In this document: positions 23,819 to 31,999 of the stretch, one piece after another
How positions within the stretch are numbered: position 1 is the stretch's first letter
Layout of the letters: the number at the start of each line of letters is the position of its first letter
From: VRUE01 sp963706605
Lineage (GTDB): Bacteria > Actinomycetota > Thermoleophilia > Solirubrobacterales > 70-9
DNA: 64,000 nucleotides
NCBI GenBank assembly: GCA_963706605.1
Contig: OY970165.1
Span: 372,001-436,000 of the forward strand
Direction: 5' to 3'
Notes under the pieces: model-generated
What the model was told of the DNA's origin: nothing
The model's database searches: none
The model's input: only the letters and a program-made list of their open reading frames with translations
Made by a program: the position numbers and the translations under genes

Positions 23819-25198
23819 ATGTCGCCGGAGCACGAATTCGACGCGATCGTGATCGGCGCGGGCGCCCCCGGTGAGGTCTGCGCGGGGCGCTTGGCAGACG
23901 GCGGGCTCCGGGTCGCGATCGTCGAGCAGCACCTGGTCGGCGGCGAGTGCTCCTATTACGCCTGCATGCCGTCAAAGGCCCTGCTGCGCCCGGGCGAGCT
24001 GCTGGCCGAGGCGCAGCGGGTGCCGGGAGTCGCCGCGGCGGTGACCGGAGACCTCGACCCGCAGGCGGTCCTCGACCGCCGCGATGAGGTGATCCACGAC
24101 CTCGACGACTCCGGCCAGCTCCCCTGGCTGGAGGAACGGGGCATCGAGCTTTTCCGCGGCGAGGGCAGGCTGAACGGCGAGCGCCGCGTCGTCGTCGGTG
24201 AGGAGACGCTGGTCGCCTCCAAGGCGGTCGTGGTGGCGACCGGCAGCGGCGCCGCGATCCCGCCGATCGACGGGCTCGACACGGTCCGTGCCTGGAACAA
24301 CCGCGACGCGACCACCTCCAAGCGGGTCCCCGAGAGCATGGTCATCCTCGGCGGCGGCCCGGTCGGGTCCGAGCTGGCGCAGGCCTGGTCGACGCTGGGG
24401 AGCAAGGTGATCCTGGTCGAGGGAGAGGAGCGGCTGCTGCCGCGCGAGGAGCCCTTCGCCGGAGAGCAGGTCGCCGACTCGCTGCGCGATTCCTATGGCA
24501 TCGACGTGCGGACCGGCGTGCTCGCCGAGCGGGTCTCCTCCGGTGGCCCGGGGGTCGTGGTCGAGCTGAACGACGGCGGCAGGGTCGAGGCAGCGGAGAT
24601 CCTCGTCGCGATCGGTCGCAGGCCCCGAACCGAGGGAATCGGGCTTGAGTCGGCAGAGGTGGAGCCGGGCGAGCATGGCTTCCTCACGACCGACGACGCG
24701 CTCCGAGTCGACGGCCGCGACTGGCTCTATGCCGTCGGCGACGTCACCGGGCGGGCGTTGTTCACCCACATGGGCAAGTACCAGGCCTGGGTCGCCGCGG
24801 AGAACGTTCTGGGGCGAGAGGTCGAAGTGATCGCCGAAGGCATCGGCTCCCCCCGCGTCACCTTCACCGACCCCCAGGTCGCCGCCGTAGGCAAGACCCT
24901 GGCCCAGGCCGAAGAAGACGGAATCGACGCCAGGGCGATCGACGTCCCGACCGACGGAACCGCCGGCGCCAGCTTCCAGGGCAAGGGCACCGGCGGCACC
25001 TCACGAATCGTCGTCGACGAAGGCACCAAGACCATCGTCGGCGCCACCTTCACCGGCTTCGAGACCGCCGACTTCCTCCACGCAGCGACGGTCGCGATCG
25101 TGGGAGAAATACCTCTCAAACAACTGCGCCATGCGGTCGCCGCCTACCCGAGCCGCTCCGAGATTTGGCTCAAGCTTCTCGAAGCCTACGGTCTGTAA
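23819..25198 (+). CDS. FAD-dependent pyridine nucleotide-disulfide oxidoreductase
   Basis: 459 residues with dihydrolipoyl-dehydrogenase/mercuric-reductase architecture: FAD motif AIVIGAGAPGE, redox pair Cys44-Cys49 in GGECSYYACMPSK, NAD(P) motif ILGGGPVGSELA near 178-189, FAD motif YAVGDVTG and a C-terminal dimerisation domain. The catalytic His-Glu pair of the family (HPTxSE) is altered: Tyr443 takes the His place (YPSRSE) while Glu448 remains. The spacing around the redox cysteines is kept but the intervening residues are unusual. Substrate uncertain; not a typical lipoamide dehydrogenase. No 2-oxoacid dehydrogenase genes are nearby. Confidence 0.85.
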   Translation: MSPEHEFDAIVIGAGAPGEVCAGRLADGGLRVAIVEQHLVGGECSYYACMPSKALLRPGELLAEAQRVPGVAAAVTGDLDPQAVLDRRDEVIHDLDDSGQLPWLEERGIELFRGEGRLNGERRVVVGEETLVASKAVVVATGSGAAIPPIDGLDTVRAWNNRDATTSKRVPESMVILGGGPVGSELAQAWSTLGSKVILVEGEERLLPREEPFAGEQVADSLRDSYGIDVRTGVLAERVSSGGPGVVVELNDGGRVEAAEILVAIGRRPRTEGIGLESAEVEPGEHGFLTTDDALRVDGRDWLYAVGDVTGRALFTHMGKYQAWVAAENVLGREVEVIAEGIGSPRVTFTDPQVAAVGKTLAQAEEDGIDARAIDVPTDGTAGASFQGKGTGGTSRIVVDEGTKTIVGATFTGFETADFLHAATVAIVGEIPLKQLRHAVAAYPSRSEIWLKLLEAYGL

Positions 25199-25205
25199 GA
25201 GCCTC

Positions 25206-26825
25206 TTAGACCCGCGAGCGGCGCTTCAGGTCTTCGGCGAACTCGCGCGGCAGGCCGGGGATCTCGTCCAGTTCATCGATCGACTGGAAGCGGCCGACGC
25301 GCTCGCGGTGCGCGAGCAGGCGAGTCGCCTGGGTTACTGAGAGCCCATGGGCTCTGAGCTGCTCGAAGCTGACGTTGTTGAGTTCGATCGTCTCGCCCGA
25401 CAGCGCCGTGGGTGGCGACGTCGGCTCCGCCGGCTGGGGAGCGGGGGGCGGGCCGGGCTGCGGCGGCGCGGGCGGCGGGCTGGGCTGGGCCTCGGGTGCC
25501 GGAGGCTGCGGCTCGGGTGCCAGCGGAGGCTGCGGCGAGGGAGTCGGCGGTGCCGGGGGGGCTGGAGGCTGTGACTGTGGCTGCGGAGCCGGAGGCTGTG
25601 GCGCGGCAGGCTGTGCAGGTGCCGGCGCTGGGGCGCCCGAGACTGAGCCGAGCACGGCCTGCTCGGCTTCCATGGCTCGGCGCTCCGCCTCGAGGGCGCG
25701 CTCCTCGGCCTGGGCGACGCTTGCCTCGATCTCGCGCAGGCGCTGCTGGCGCTCCTCCTCTTCCGCTTTCAGCTTCGAGAGGCGCGCTGCCTCAGCGGCA
25801 CGCTGTTCCGCGGCTTTGGTCCTCTCCTCGATCTGGCGCAGGCGCTCCTGTGCCTCGGCCAGCGAGCGCTCCTGCGCTTCGCGCTCCTGCTGCAGCCGCT
25901 GCTCGGCCGTCTGCAGATCGGGAGTCGGCGCCAATGGTGCGATCGGGGCCGGCTGGGCCGGTGAGACCGCCTCCATGCTCTGCGTGGTCTGACCTGCCTC
26001 GGTGCGCCCCTGCCGTTCTTCGGCCTCGCGCTGCAGGCGCTCCGCCTCGACGATGCGGCGGTCGGCCTCGGCGCGGATCCGCTCCTCCTCGCGCTGAATT
26101 TCCGCCACCTTGTCCTGGACCCGCTGTTCGGCGGTGGCCGGGTCATATCCCCCCGGCGGAGGCGGCTGCGGCGGCGCGGCGCCCGGCGGTGGGGGCGGCA
26201 CCGGCGGCATGGGCGCGCTCGGGGGAGGGACGGCGGCAGGTGGTGGCGCAGGCGGCGGAACGGCAGCGGGCGGATAGGGCGGCGCCGGCTGCTGCGGCTG
26301 CGCGAACTGGGGCTGCTGCGGAACCGCGCCGGCCGCGGCACCTTGCTCCAGCAGCGCTCGCTCCTGTGCGGCGCGCGCGGCGACCCGCTCGCGCTCGGCC
26401 TTGGCCGCCGCCTTCTTCGCGCGGCGGCCCGAGCCGCCGGGGCCGACCGGCTTGCCGCGTCGTTCGGATCGTTTCCGCGCCCGCTCTTCGCGGCGCCGCT
26501 TTGCCTCTTCCTGGCTACGTTTGCGATGTTCGGCGCGAGCGGCACGCTGCTGTTCGCGGGCCTGCTTGCGCTTTGCCTTGGCATTCAAGGGCTGCCCTGG
26601 GGGCGGCGGAGGGGGTGCGCCGAGCGCGGCCCCTTTCCCCGGCTGTGCCTGCGGCGATTGCTGTTGAAGCGATGGGGGCGGAGGCGGTGCGCCGGGGGCT
26701 GCCGGCTTCTTCGCCTTGTCCTTGCTGCGCCGCTGATTGATGCTGATCACCAACAGGAGCAGGAGGATCGCCACGACCAGCCCGGCGACGAAGTACTGGA
26801 TGTTGTCGCTGATGAAGTCAGCCAT
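25206..26825 (-). CDS. Membrane-anchored coiled-coil, proline-rich protein with C-terminal HhH domain
   Basis: 539 residues, no known family as a whole. In order: one membrane helix (~10-28); a Lys/Arg-rich segment (~80-160) that could bind RNA, DNA or phospholipid; a Pro-rich stretch (~170-230); two Glu/Arg/Ala coiled coils (~230-270 and ~300-390); a second Pro-rich stretch (~395-470); and a final ComEA-like helix-hairpin-helix region (~480-539, IELNNVSFEQLRAHGLS then IDELDEIPGLP). Last gene of the ftsEX-ctp-rnr-smpB run, 18 nt after smpB. It may tether nucleic acid or ribosome-rescue factors to the membrane. That idea is inference. Confidence 0.8.
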   Translation of the reverse strand: MADFISDNIQYFVAGLVVAILLLLLVISINQRRSKDKAKKPAAPGAPPPPPSLQQQSPQAQPGKGAALGAPPPPPPGQPLNAKAKRKQAREQQRAARAEHRKRSQEEAKRRREERARKRSERRGKPVGPGGSGRRAKKAAAKAERERVAARAAQERALLEQGAAAGAVPQQPQFAQPQQPAPPYPPAAVPPPAPPPAAVPPPSAPMPPVPPPPPGAAPPQPPPPGGYDPATAEQRVQDKVAEIQREEERIRAEADRRIVEAERLQREAEERQGRTEAGQTTQSMEAVSPAQPAPIAPLAPTPDLQTAEQRLQQEREAQERSLAEAQERLRQIEERTKAAEQRAAEAARLSKLKAEEEERQQRLREIEASVAQAEERALEAERRAMEAEQAVLGSVSGAPAPAPAQPAAPQPPAPQPQSQPPAPPAPPTPSPQPPLAPEPQPPAPEAQPSPPPAPPQPGPPPAPQPAEPTSPPTALSGETIELNNVSFEQLRAHGLSVTQATRLLAHRERVGRFQSIDELDEIPGLPREFAEDLKRRSRV

Positions 26826-26843
26826 TGAGCCTCATACGCGAAG

Positions 26844-27329
26844 CTACCTCATTCTGCCCTTGAATTCGCGCTCGACCTCGCGCCGCACGTCGCGGTCCGC
26901 GATCTCACGGCGACGATCACGGCCCTCCTTGCCGCGGGCCAGCGCCAACTCCACCTTCGCCCGCGAGCCCTTGAAGTAGATCCGGGCGGGGATCAGGGTC
27001 AGGCCGCGCTCCGCGGTCTTGCCGACCAGGCGCTCGATCTCCGCCCTGTGCAGGAGCAGCTTGCGGGGCCTCTCCGGCTCGTGATTCTCGCGGCTGGCCG
27101 GCTCGTAGGGGGGAATGTGGAGGTTCCTCAGCCAAACCTCGCCGTCGTCGACGACGGCGTAAGCATCGGTCATCTGCGCCTTGCCGTTGCGCAGCGACTT
27201 GACCTCCGAGCCGCGCAGGACGATCCCGGCCTCGATCTTCTCGATCAGCTCAAATTTGTGCCGGGCGCGGCGGTTGGTGGCGACGTCACCAGAGACCGGC
27301 TCGCGTTTTTTCTTGCCCTTCTTCGCCAT
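26844..27329 (-). CDS. smpB: SsrA-binding protein SmpB
   Basis: 161 residues. Family hallmarks: NRRARHKFELIEKIEAGI, LRGSEVKSLR, DAYAVV, EVWLRNLHIPPY, and the basic C-terminal tail that forms a helix in the ribosomal mRNA channel. Binds tmRNA and brings it to stalled ribosomes. Starts 2 nt after the RNase R stop, so the two are co-transcribed. Length normal. Confidence 0.97.
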   Translation of the reverse strand: MAKKGKKKREPVSGDVATNRRARHKFELIEKIEAGIVLRGSEVKSLRNGKAQMTDAYAVVDDGEVWLRNLHIPPYEPASRENHEPERPRKLLLHRAEIERLVGKTAERGLTLIPARIYFKGSRAKVELALARGKEGRDRRREIADRDVRREVEREFKGRMR

Positions 27330-27331
27330 GC

Positions 27332-28918
27332 TCAGCCCTGCGCTGGCTCGAGGTCTGCCCGGCCACGCGCGGCTTCGACCCCGCTCACCTGGACGGATAT
27401 CGGATCGCCGAGACGCAGCTTCCGCCCTGACCCGGCGCCGGCCAGCGCGGTCCCGGTCTCGTTCAGCTCAAAGCGCTCTGCCCCCAGGCGCCGGGCCGGC
27501 AGGAAGCCCTCGTAGACGTCGCCGAGCTCACCGCCGAAGGTGACGAAGGCGCCGGCCGGAATCGCCCCCGACACCTCCCCCTCGAACACGACCTCACCAC
27601 CCCGCTCGCGCAGCTCGCGCTCCAGCAGGAAGGCGGCGCAGATGTCGTCCGCCTTGCGCTCGATCCGCATCGAGTCCCGCTCTCGCTCGCTGCAGTGCGA
27701 GGCCGCCTCGCGCGCTTCCGCGGCGCTCGGGGCCGCCTCCCCCTCGCCGAGCGTCGCCAACAGGGCGCGATGGACGATCAGGTCCGGGTAGCGCCGAATC
27801 GGCGAGGTGAAATGGCAGTAGGCAGGGCTGCCAAGGCCGGCATGACCGCTGTTGCGCTCGCTGTACTGGGCCGGTTTGAGAGAGCGGAGCACGAGCGATG
27901 TATACGCCTCGCGGCCATGGCCGCGTCGCGCCGCCTCCCGCGTAACCAGCCGGCTCGCCTCGGCCGCCAACTCCGCCGCCTGCTGCGGCGCCGGGGTCCC
28001 GCGCAGCGGCGGCGTCGGGATCTCGAGGTCGTGCAGCTGGGCGATCAGCCGTTCGATCCGCGGCGGGTCGGGCCGCGCGTGGACACGGTAGATCGCGGGC
28101 ACCCGCTTGCGCTCCAGGAGCTGCGCGACCTGCTCGTTGGCAAGGATCATCAGCCGCTCGATCAACCGGTGCGACTCGGTCTGCGCGACCGAGTGCGCGG
28201 CGACCACGTGGCCGCCAGAGTCGAAGCGGAACTCCGGCTCGAAGGACTCGACGTCGAGGCTGGTCGCACCGCGCCGCTCGCTCAGCGCCGCCGCTGCCTC
28301 GCGGGCGACCGCGAGCGGCTCGGCGATCTCCTCCGGCGCCGCGACGCGGCCGGAGAAGATCAGATCGAGTCGGTCGTAGTCGAGGCGCGCGTCGGAGCGG
28401 ATGCGGCTGCGGTAGAAGCTCGCCGAGCCAGGCTTGCCACCGGGGCCAAGCTCGATCTCCACAGTCACCGCAAGGCGCTCCACCCCCGGCGCCAGGCTGC
28501 ACGCCTCCTCGCTCAGCGCATGCGGCAGCATCGGCTCGACGGCACCCGGCGCGTAGGTGCTGTTGGCGCGACGCCGGGCCTCACGGTCGAGCGGCGATCC
28601 GGTCGGCACGTGGGCGGCGACGTCGGCGATGTGGATCCAGAGGCGGATCGCATCCCCCTCGCGCCGCGCCGAAACCGCGTCGTCGAAATCGCGCGCGGTC
28701 GCCGGATCGACCGTGAAGGTCGGCATCTCGGTCAGGTCGCGGCGCGGGCCGCCGCGAGACTCGGCGGCCTCAGCCGCCCTGCCCGATTCGACCTCCAGCG
28801 GCGCGTGAAAGCCGCGTCTACCGAGCTCGTCCCTGAGCAGCGCCTCGACCGCCTGCCGCGCCGTCTTCGGCGCGGATCTGTCGCGCGCGCCGCGACGCCC
28901 CCCGCGCCGCGCCCTCAC
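27332..28918 (-). CDS. rnr: RNase R/RNase II family exoribonuclease
   Basis: 528 residues, clearly shorter than E. coli RNase R (813). The RNB catalytic core is complete, with the active-site Asp cluster in DPATARDFDDAV (71-82), YRVHARPDPPRIERL and HFTSPIRRYPDLIVHR, plus an S1-like C-terminal region from ~450. The N-terminal cold-shock domains are missing; only ~60 residues precede the core. It degrades structured RNA 3' to 5' and in many bacteria acts with tmRNA/SmpB on faulty mRNAs. Start GTG overlaps the protease stop (GTGA). Confidence 0.93.
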   Translation of the reverse strand: MRARRGGRRGARDRSAPKTARQAVEALLRDELGRRGFHAPLEVESGRAAEAAESRGGPRRDLTEMPTFTVDPATARDFDDAVSARREGDAIRLWIHIADVAAHVPTGSPLDREARRRANSTYAPGAVEPMLPHALSEEACSLAPGVERLAVTVEIELGPGGKPGSASFYRSRIRSDARLDYDRLDLIFSGRVAAPEEIAEPLAVAREAAAALSERRGATSLDVESFEPEFRFDSGGHVVAAHSVAQTESHRLIERLMILANEQVAQLLERKRVPAIYRVHARPDPPRIERLIAQLHDLEIPTPPLRGTPAPQQAAELAAEASRLVTREAARRGHGREAYTSLVLRSLKPAQYSERNSGHAGLGSPAYCHFTSPIRRYPDLIVHRALLATLGEGEAAPSAAEAREAASHCSERERDSMRIERKADDICAAFLLERELRERGGEVVFEGEVSGAIPAGAFVTFGGELGDVYEGFLPARRLGAERFELNETGTALAGAGSGRKLRLGDPISVQVSGVEAARGRADLEPAQG

Positions 28919-30096
28919 TGCTCAGCGGCGAGCACGCCGAGGGCGCGCTGCAGCGCCTCGTCGGGGACCGTGCCCGGCACGTCGCGGGCCGGGACGTCGG
29001 GGTGGATGCCCTTGCCGGCAAGGTTGACCCCATCCGGCGTGAAGTACTCGCCGACCGTCAGCTTCAGCGCGCCGCCGTTGGAGAGGCCGATCTCCTGCTG
29101 AAAGACGCCCTTGCCATAGGAGCGCGTGCCGACCGTCTTCGCCCCGGCGTCGTCGGCCAGCGCCGCGGTGAGGATCTCTGCCGCCGAGGCGGTGTTGCGG
29201 TCGATCAGGACGACGATCGGCAGCGGGGGCAGGTTGCCTCCCTGGGTCTTGTAGACGGCGTGCCCCTGGGTGCGCGAGTTGGTGGAGACCACGGTTTCGC
29301 CCTTCGGCAGGAAGATGCTCGCGTTCAGCACCGCCTCCTCCAGGAGGCCGCCGCCGTTGCCGCGCAGGTCGAGCACCAGGCCCTGCGCCCCTTTGTCCTG
29401 GAGCTTGTGGACCGCGTGTCGCAGCGCCGCATGGGCGCCTTCGCTGAAGGTCGCGAGGCGGGCGTAGCCGAGCTTCCTGCCGTTCACGTTCTTCAGGCTG
29501 CTGCTGACGACCGGCAGCGAGATCTGAGCGCGGGTGACGCGAACCTGGCGCACCTTCCCGATATGCGGGTCGCGCACACCCAACGTCACGTCGGTTCCTT
29601 CGGGGCCTTTGATCAGGGCCGTGGCGGCATTCGAGTCGAGGCCGGCGATGGAGCGCCCGTCGACCGAGACGATCGTCTCCCCCACCTCGATCCCAGCGCC
29701 TTCGGCGGGTGAGCGCTTGAAGACGTGTTCGACCCGCAGGCCGTCCTTCGCCCCCGAGACGCTGAGGCCGACCCCGGAGAAGCGGCCCTCGATTTCCTCG
29801 TTGAAACGAGCCAGCATCTCCGGCGAGAAGTAGTCGGAGAAGCGGTCGCTGTAGTGGCGCCGCAGCCCCCGCACCATGCCCTGCAGCGAGGAGTCGGTCA
29901 GTTCGTGCTGGGGAACCGAGCGATAGTAGTTGTCCTGGATCAGTTCGCCGGCTTCGGCGGTGAGGCCCGCCGAGTCGTCGACGAAGACGTCGCGCAGGGC
30001 CGACGGCATCTTCGCCGGGTGGCCGCCGATCCACAGACCCGCCGCGAGCATGAAGAGCAGCGCGGCCGTCAGACCAACCGTCCGCCCGATCCTCAC
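28915..30096 (-). CDS. Carboxyl-terminal processing protease, S41 family
   Basis: 393 residues. A signal/anchor helix (~7-24) is followed by a PDZ domain (~106-190, GVGLSVSG) and an S41 catalytic domain with Ser304 in DRNTASAAEI and Lys329 in SYGKGVFQ, the Ser-Lys dyad of CtpA/Prc proteases. GNGGG at 246-250 is the conserved oxyanion-region loop. Acts outside the membrane, probably on envelope proteins. Position directly after ftsX suggests a link to cell-wall hydrolase control by FtsEX. Confidence 0.93.
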   Translation of the reverse strand: MRIGRTVGLTAALLFMLAAGLWIGGHPAKMPSALRDVFVDDSAGLTAEAGELIQDNYYRSVPQHELTDSSLQGMVRGLRRHYSDRFSDYFSPEMLARFNEEIEGRFSGVGLSVSGAKDGLRVEHVFKRSPAEGAGIEVGETIVSVDGRSIAGLDSNAATALIKGPEGTDVTLGVRDPHIGKVRQVRVTRAQISLPVVSSSLKNVNGRKLGYARLATFSEGAHAALRHAVHKLQDKGAQGLVLDLRGNGGGLLEEAVLNASIFLPKGETVVSTNSRTQGHAVYKTQGGNLPPLPIVVLIDRNTASAAEILTAALADDAGAKTVGTRSYGKGVFQQEIGLSNGGALKLTVGEYFTPDGVNLAGKGIHPDVPARDVPGTVPDEALQRALGVLAAEQ

Positions 30097-30103
30097 GCGG
30101 GTC

Positions 30104-31021
30104 TCAGACCTTCAGAAAGCGACGCAGGGTGACGCCGGAGCCGATCGCCGAGACCAGCACGGCGGCGGCGAAGAGAATCGCGACCAGCGCCGGGAAGGAG
30201 AGCGTGGTGCTGTTCTGCGCCGCCAGGAAGCCGATGCTGTTGCTCAGCGGGTCGACGATCGTCAGCTTGCCGAGCCACAGGATAAGTATGGCCACCAGGC
30301 CGCCGAAGAAGCCGACGACGACCCCCTCGATCATGAACGGCCAGCGGATGAACCAACGGGTCGCGCCGACCAGCCGCATCACCTCGACCTCGCGGCGACG
30401 GGTGTAGATCGAGAGCCGGATCGTGTTGCCGACCAGCATCAGCGAGGCGACGATCAGGAGTGCCGTGATCACCGTCAGCACGATCTTCAGCGCGCTCGTC
30501 ACCTGCTCGATCTTCTTCGAGTCTTCCTGGCGGTCGAAGACGTCCTGGACGATCGGCGAGATCGGCTGCGGCTTCCCGTTCGCGCCGGGTGGCGTCACCG
30601 CCGCCCGCACCGCGTCGAGGTTGCTCGCGTCGTCGGCCTTGACCCGGAAGTTCGCCGGCAGCGGGTTGGAGTGGAGCTGGGTCAACAGTTCGCTGCTCTT
30701 GTCCTTGCCCAGGTCCGCGGTCAGTTCGTGCAGCGCCTCCGACTTGGTGATCAGGCTCACCGAGGCGACGTGCGGGATCGCCAGCAGTTGGTCTTCCAGC
30801 TTCTTGATTTCGGCCTGCGTCGCGTCGTCGTAGATCGCCACCCGGAACTCGAGGCTGTCGCGGACCTGGTCGCTCTTCGCCTGCGTGGTCTGGAAGACGG
30901 GAATCAGCACCCCGAGCAGGATCACGGTGACGACCGTGGTCACGATCGCGGCCATGCTCGGCGCGCCGTTGCGGCGCAGCGCCCGAAAGGCCTCCTGGGT
31001 GAAGAAGAGAAGTCGTGACAT
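30104..31021 (-). CDS. ftsX: Cell division protein FtsX
   Basis: 305 residues: a cytoplasmic N-terminus, one helix (~25-45), an extracytoplasmic domain of ~125 residues, then three helices (~170-300), the four-helix FtsX fold. The segment RRREVEVMRLVGATRWFIRWPFMIEGVVVG is read in two parts and is the FtsX coupling region. With FtsE it controls peptidoglycan hydrolysis at division. Starts 3 nt after the ftsE stop. Confidence 0.95.
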   Translation of the reverse strand: MSRLLFFTQEAFRALRRNGAPSMAAIVTTVVTVILLGVLIPVFQTTQAKSDQVRDSLEFRVAIYDDATQAEIKKLEDQLLAIPHVASVSLITKSEALHELTADLGKDKSSELLTQLHSNPLPANFRVKADDASNLDAVRAAVTPPGANGKPQPISPIVQDVFDRQEDSKKIEQVTSALKIVLTVITALLIVASLMLVGNTIRLSIYTRRREVEVMRLVGATRWFIRWPFMIEGVVVGFFGGLVAILILWLGKLTIVDPLSNSIGFLAAQNSTTLSFPALVAILFAAAVLVSAIGSGVTLRRFLKV

Positions 31022-31024
31022 CGG

Positions 31025-31870
31025 CTAGAAGAGCGACTCGCTGGTGTGGCCGTTGGTCTGCCCCTCGGGGGCGACGCCCATCTCGGCCCGCATCCGCAGG
31101 CCGAACTCGGAGGTCGACTCCTCGGTGTAGCCGCCGCTGACCTCGTCGCGGACGACGCGGCCCTCGTACAGCTCGACCACGCGGCGCTGCATGTTGTCGA
31201 CCATCTCGCGGTCGTGGGTGACGACGACCACCGTGGTGCCGGTCTTGTTGATCCGGTAGAGCAGCTGCATCACCCCGATCGAGGTGACCGGGTCGAGGTT
31301 GCCGCTGGGCTCGTCGGCGAGCAGCAGGGGCGGGTGGTTGACGAAGGCGCGGGCGATCGAGACGCGCTGCTGCTCGCCGCCGGAGAGCTCGTCGGGGTAG
31401 CTGTGCAGCTTGGTCGATAGGCCGACCAGGCGCAGGATCTCCGGCACCTGACGGCGGATTTCGCCGCGGTGGGCGCCGAGCACCTGCAGCGCGTAGGCGA
31501 CGTTATCGTAGACGGTGCGATCGGGAAGCAGCTTGAAGTCCTGGAAGACGGTGCCGATGTTGCGCCGCAGCTGCGGGATCTTCTTCTCCGGCATCGCGCC
31601 GATGTCGCGGCCGGCGATGCTGACGCTGCCCTCGGTCGCGCTCAGCTCGCGGATCAGCATCTTGATCAGCGTCGACTTGCCGCAGCCGGTCGGGCCGACC
31701 AGGAAGACGAACTCGCCGCGGTCGATCGCCAGCGAGACCCGGTCCAGAGCCATGTGGCCACCCGGGTAGACCTTGGTCACGTCGCGCAGCTCGATGATCG
31801 GCGCGCCGCCCTTGCGGTTGCGCGGCGTCGGCTCCGCCCCGCCCTTCTTTCGCTTTTTCGCTCTGGCCAT
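31025..31870 (-). CDS. ftsE: Cell division ATP-binding protein FtsE
   Basis: 281 residues. Walker A GPTGCGKST (59-67), FtsE-typical RRNIGTVFQDFKLLPDRTV, signature LSGGEQQR and Walker B LLLADEPSGNLD. It carries two extensions: a very basic N-terminal ~24 residues (KKRKKGG) and a ~50-residue C-terminal tail, the latter common in actinobacteria. First gene of the ftsEX-ctp-rnr-smpB run. Confidence 0.96.
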   Translation of the reverse strand: MARAKKRKKGGAEPTPRNRKGGAPIIELRDVTKVYPGGHMALDRVSLAIDRGEFVFLVGPTGCGKSTLIKMLIRELSATEGSVSIAGRDIGAMPEKKIPQLRRNIGTVFQDFKLLPDRTVYDNVAYALQVLGAHRGEIRRQVPEILRLVGLSTKLHSYPDELSGGEQQRVSIARAFVNHPPLLLADEPSGNLDPVTSIGVMQLLYRINKTGTTVVVVTHDREMVDNMQRRVVELYEGRVVRDEVSGGYTEESTSEFGLRMRAEMGVAPEGQTNGHTSESLF

Positions 31871-31999
31871 GCCCGCGGTCCCTTCTCCGGTAACAGGGTG
31901 ACTCCTGCGCGCCGGCGACCGCGCAACTCCCCGCCCAAATCGAAGTAAGCGGGAGCTTAGCGAATTGTTAGGAAACGCTAGTAATGATCCAAGGAGCGC

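Noticed and set aside
31871..31999. Regulatory element between ftsE and tkt
   Set aside because: Only a 5-bp TAGCG/CGCTA pairing is visible, too weak to call.
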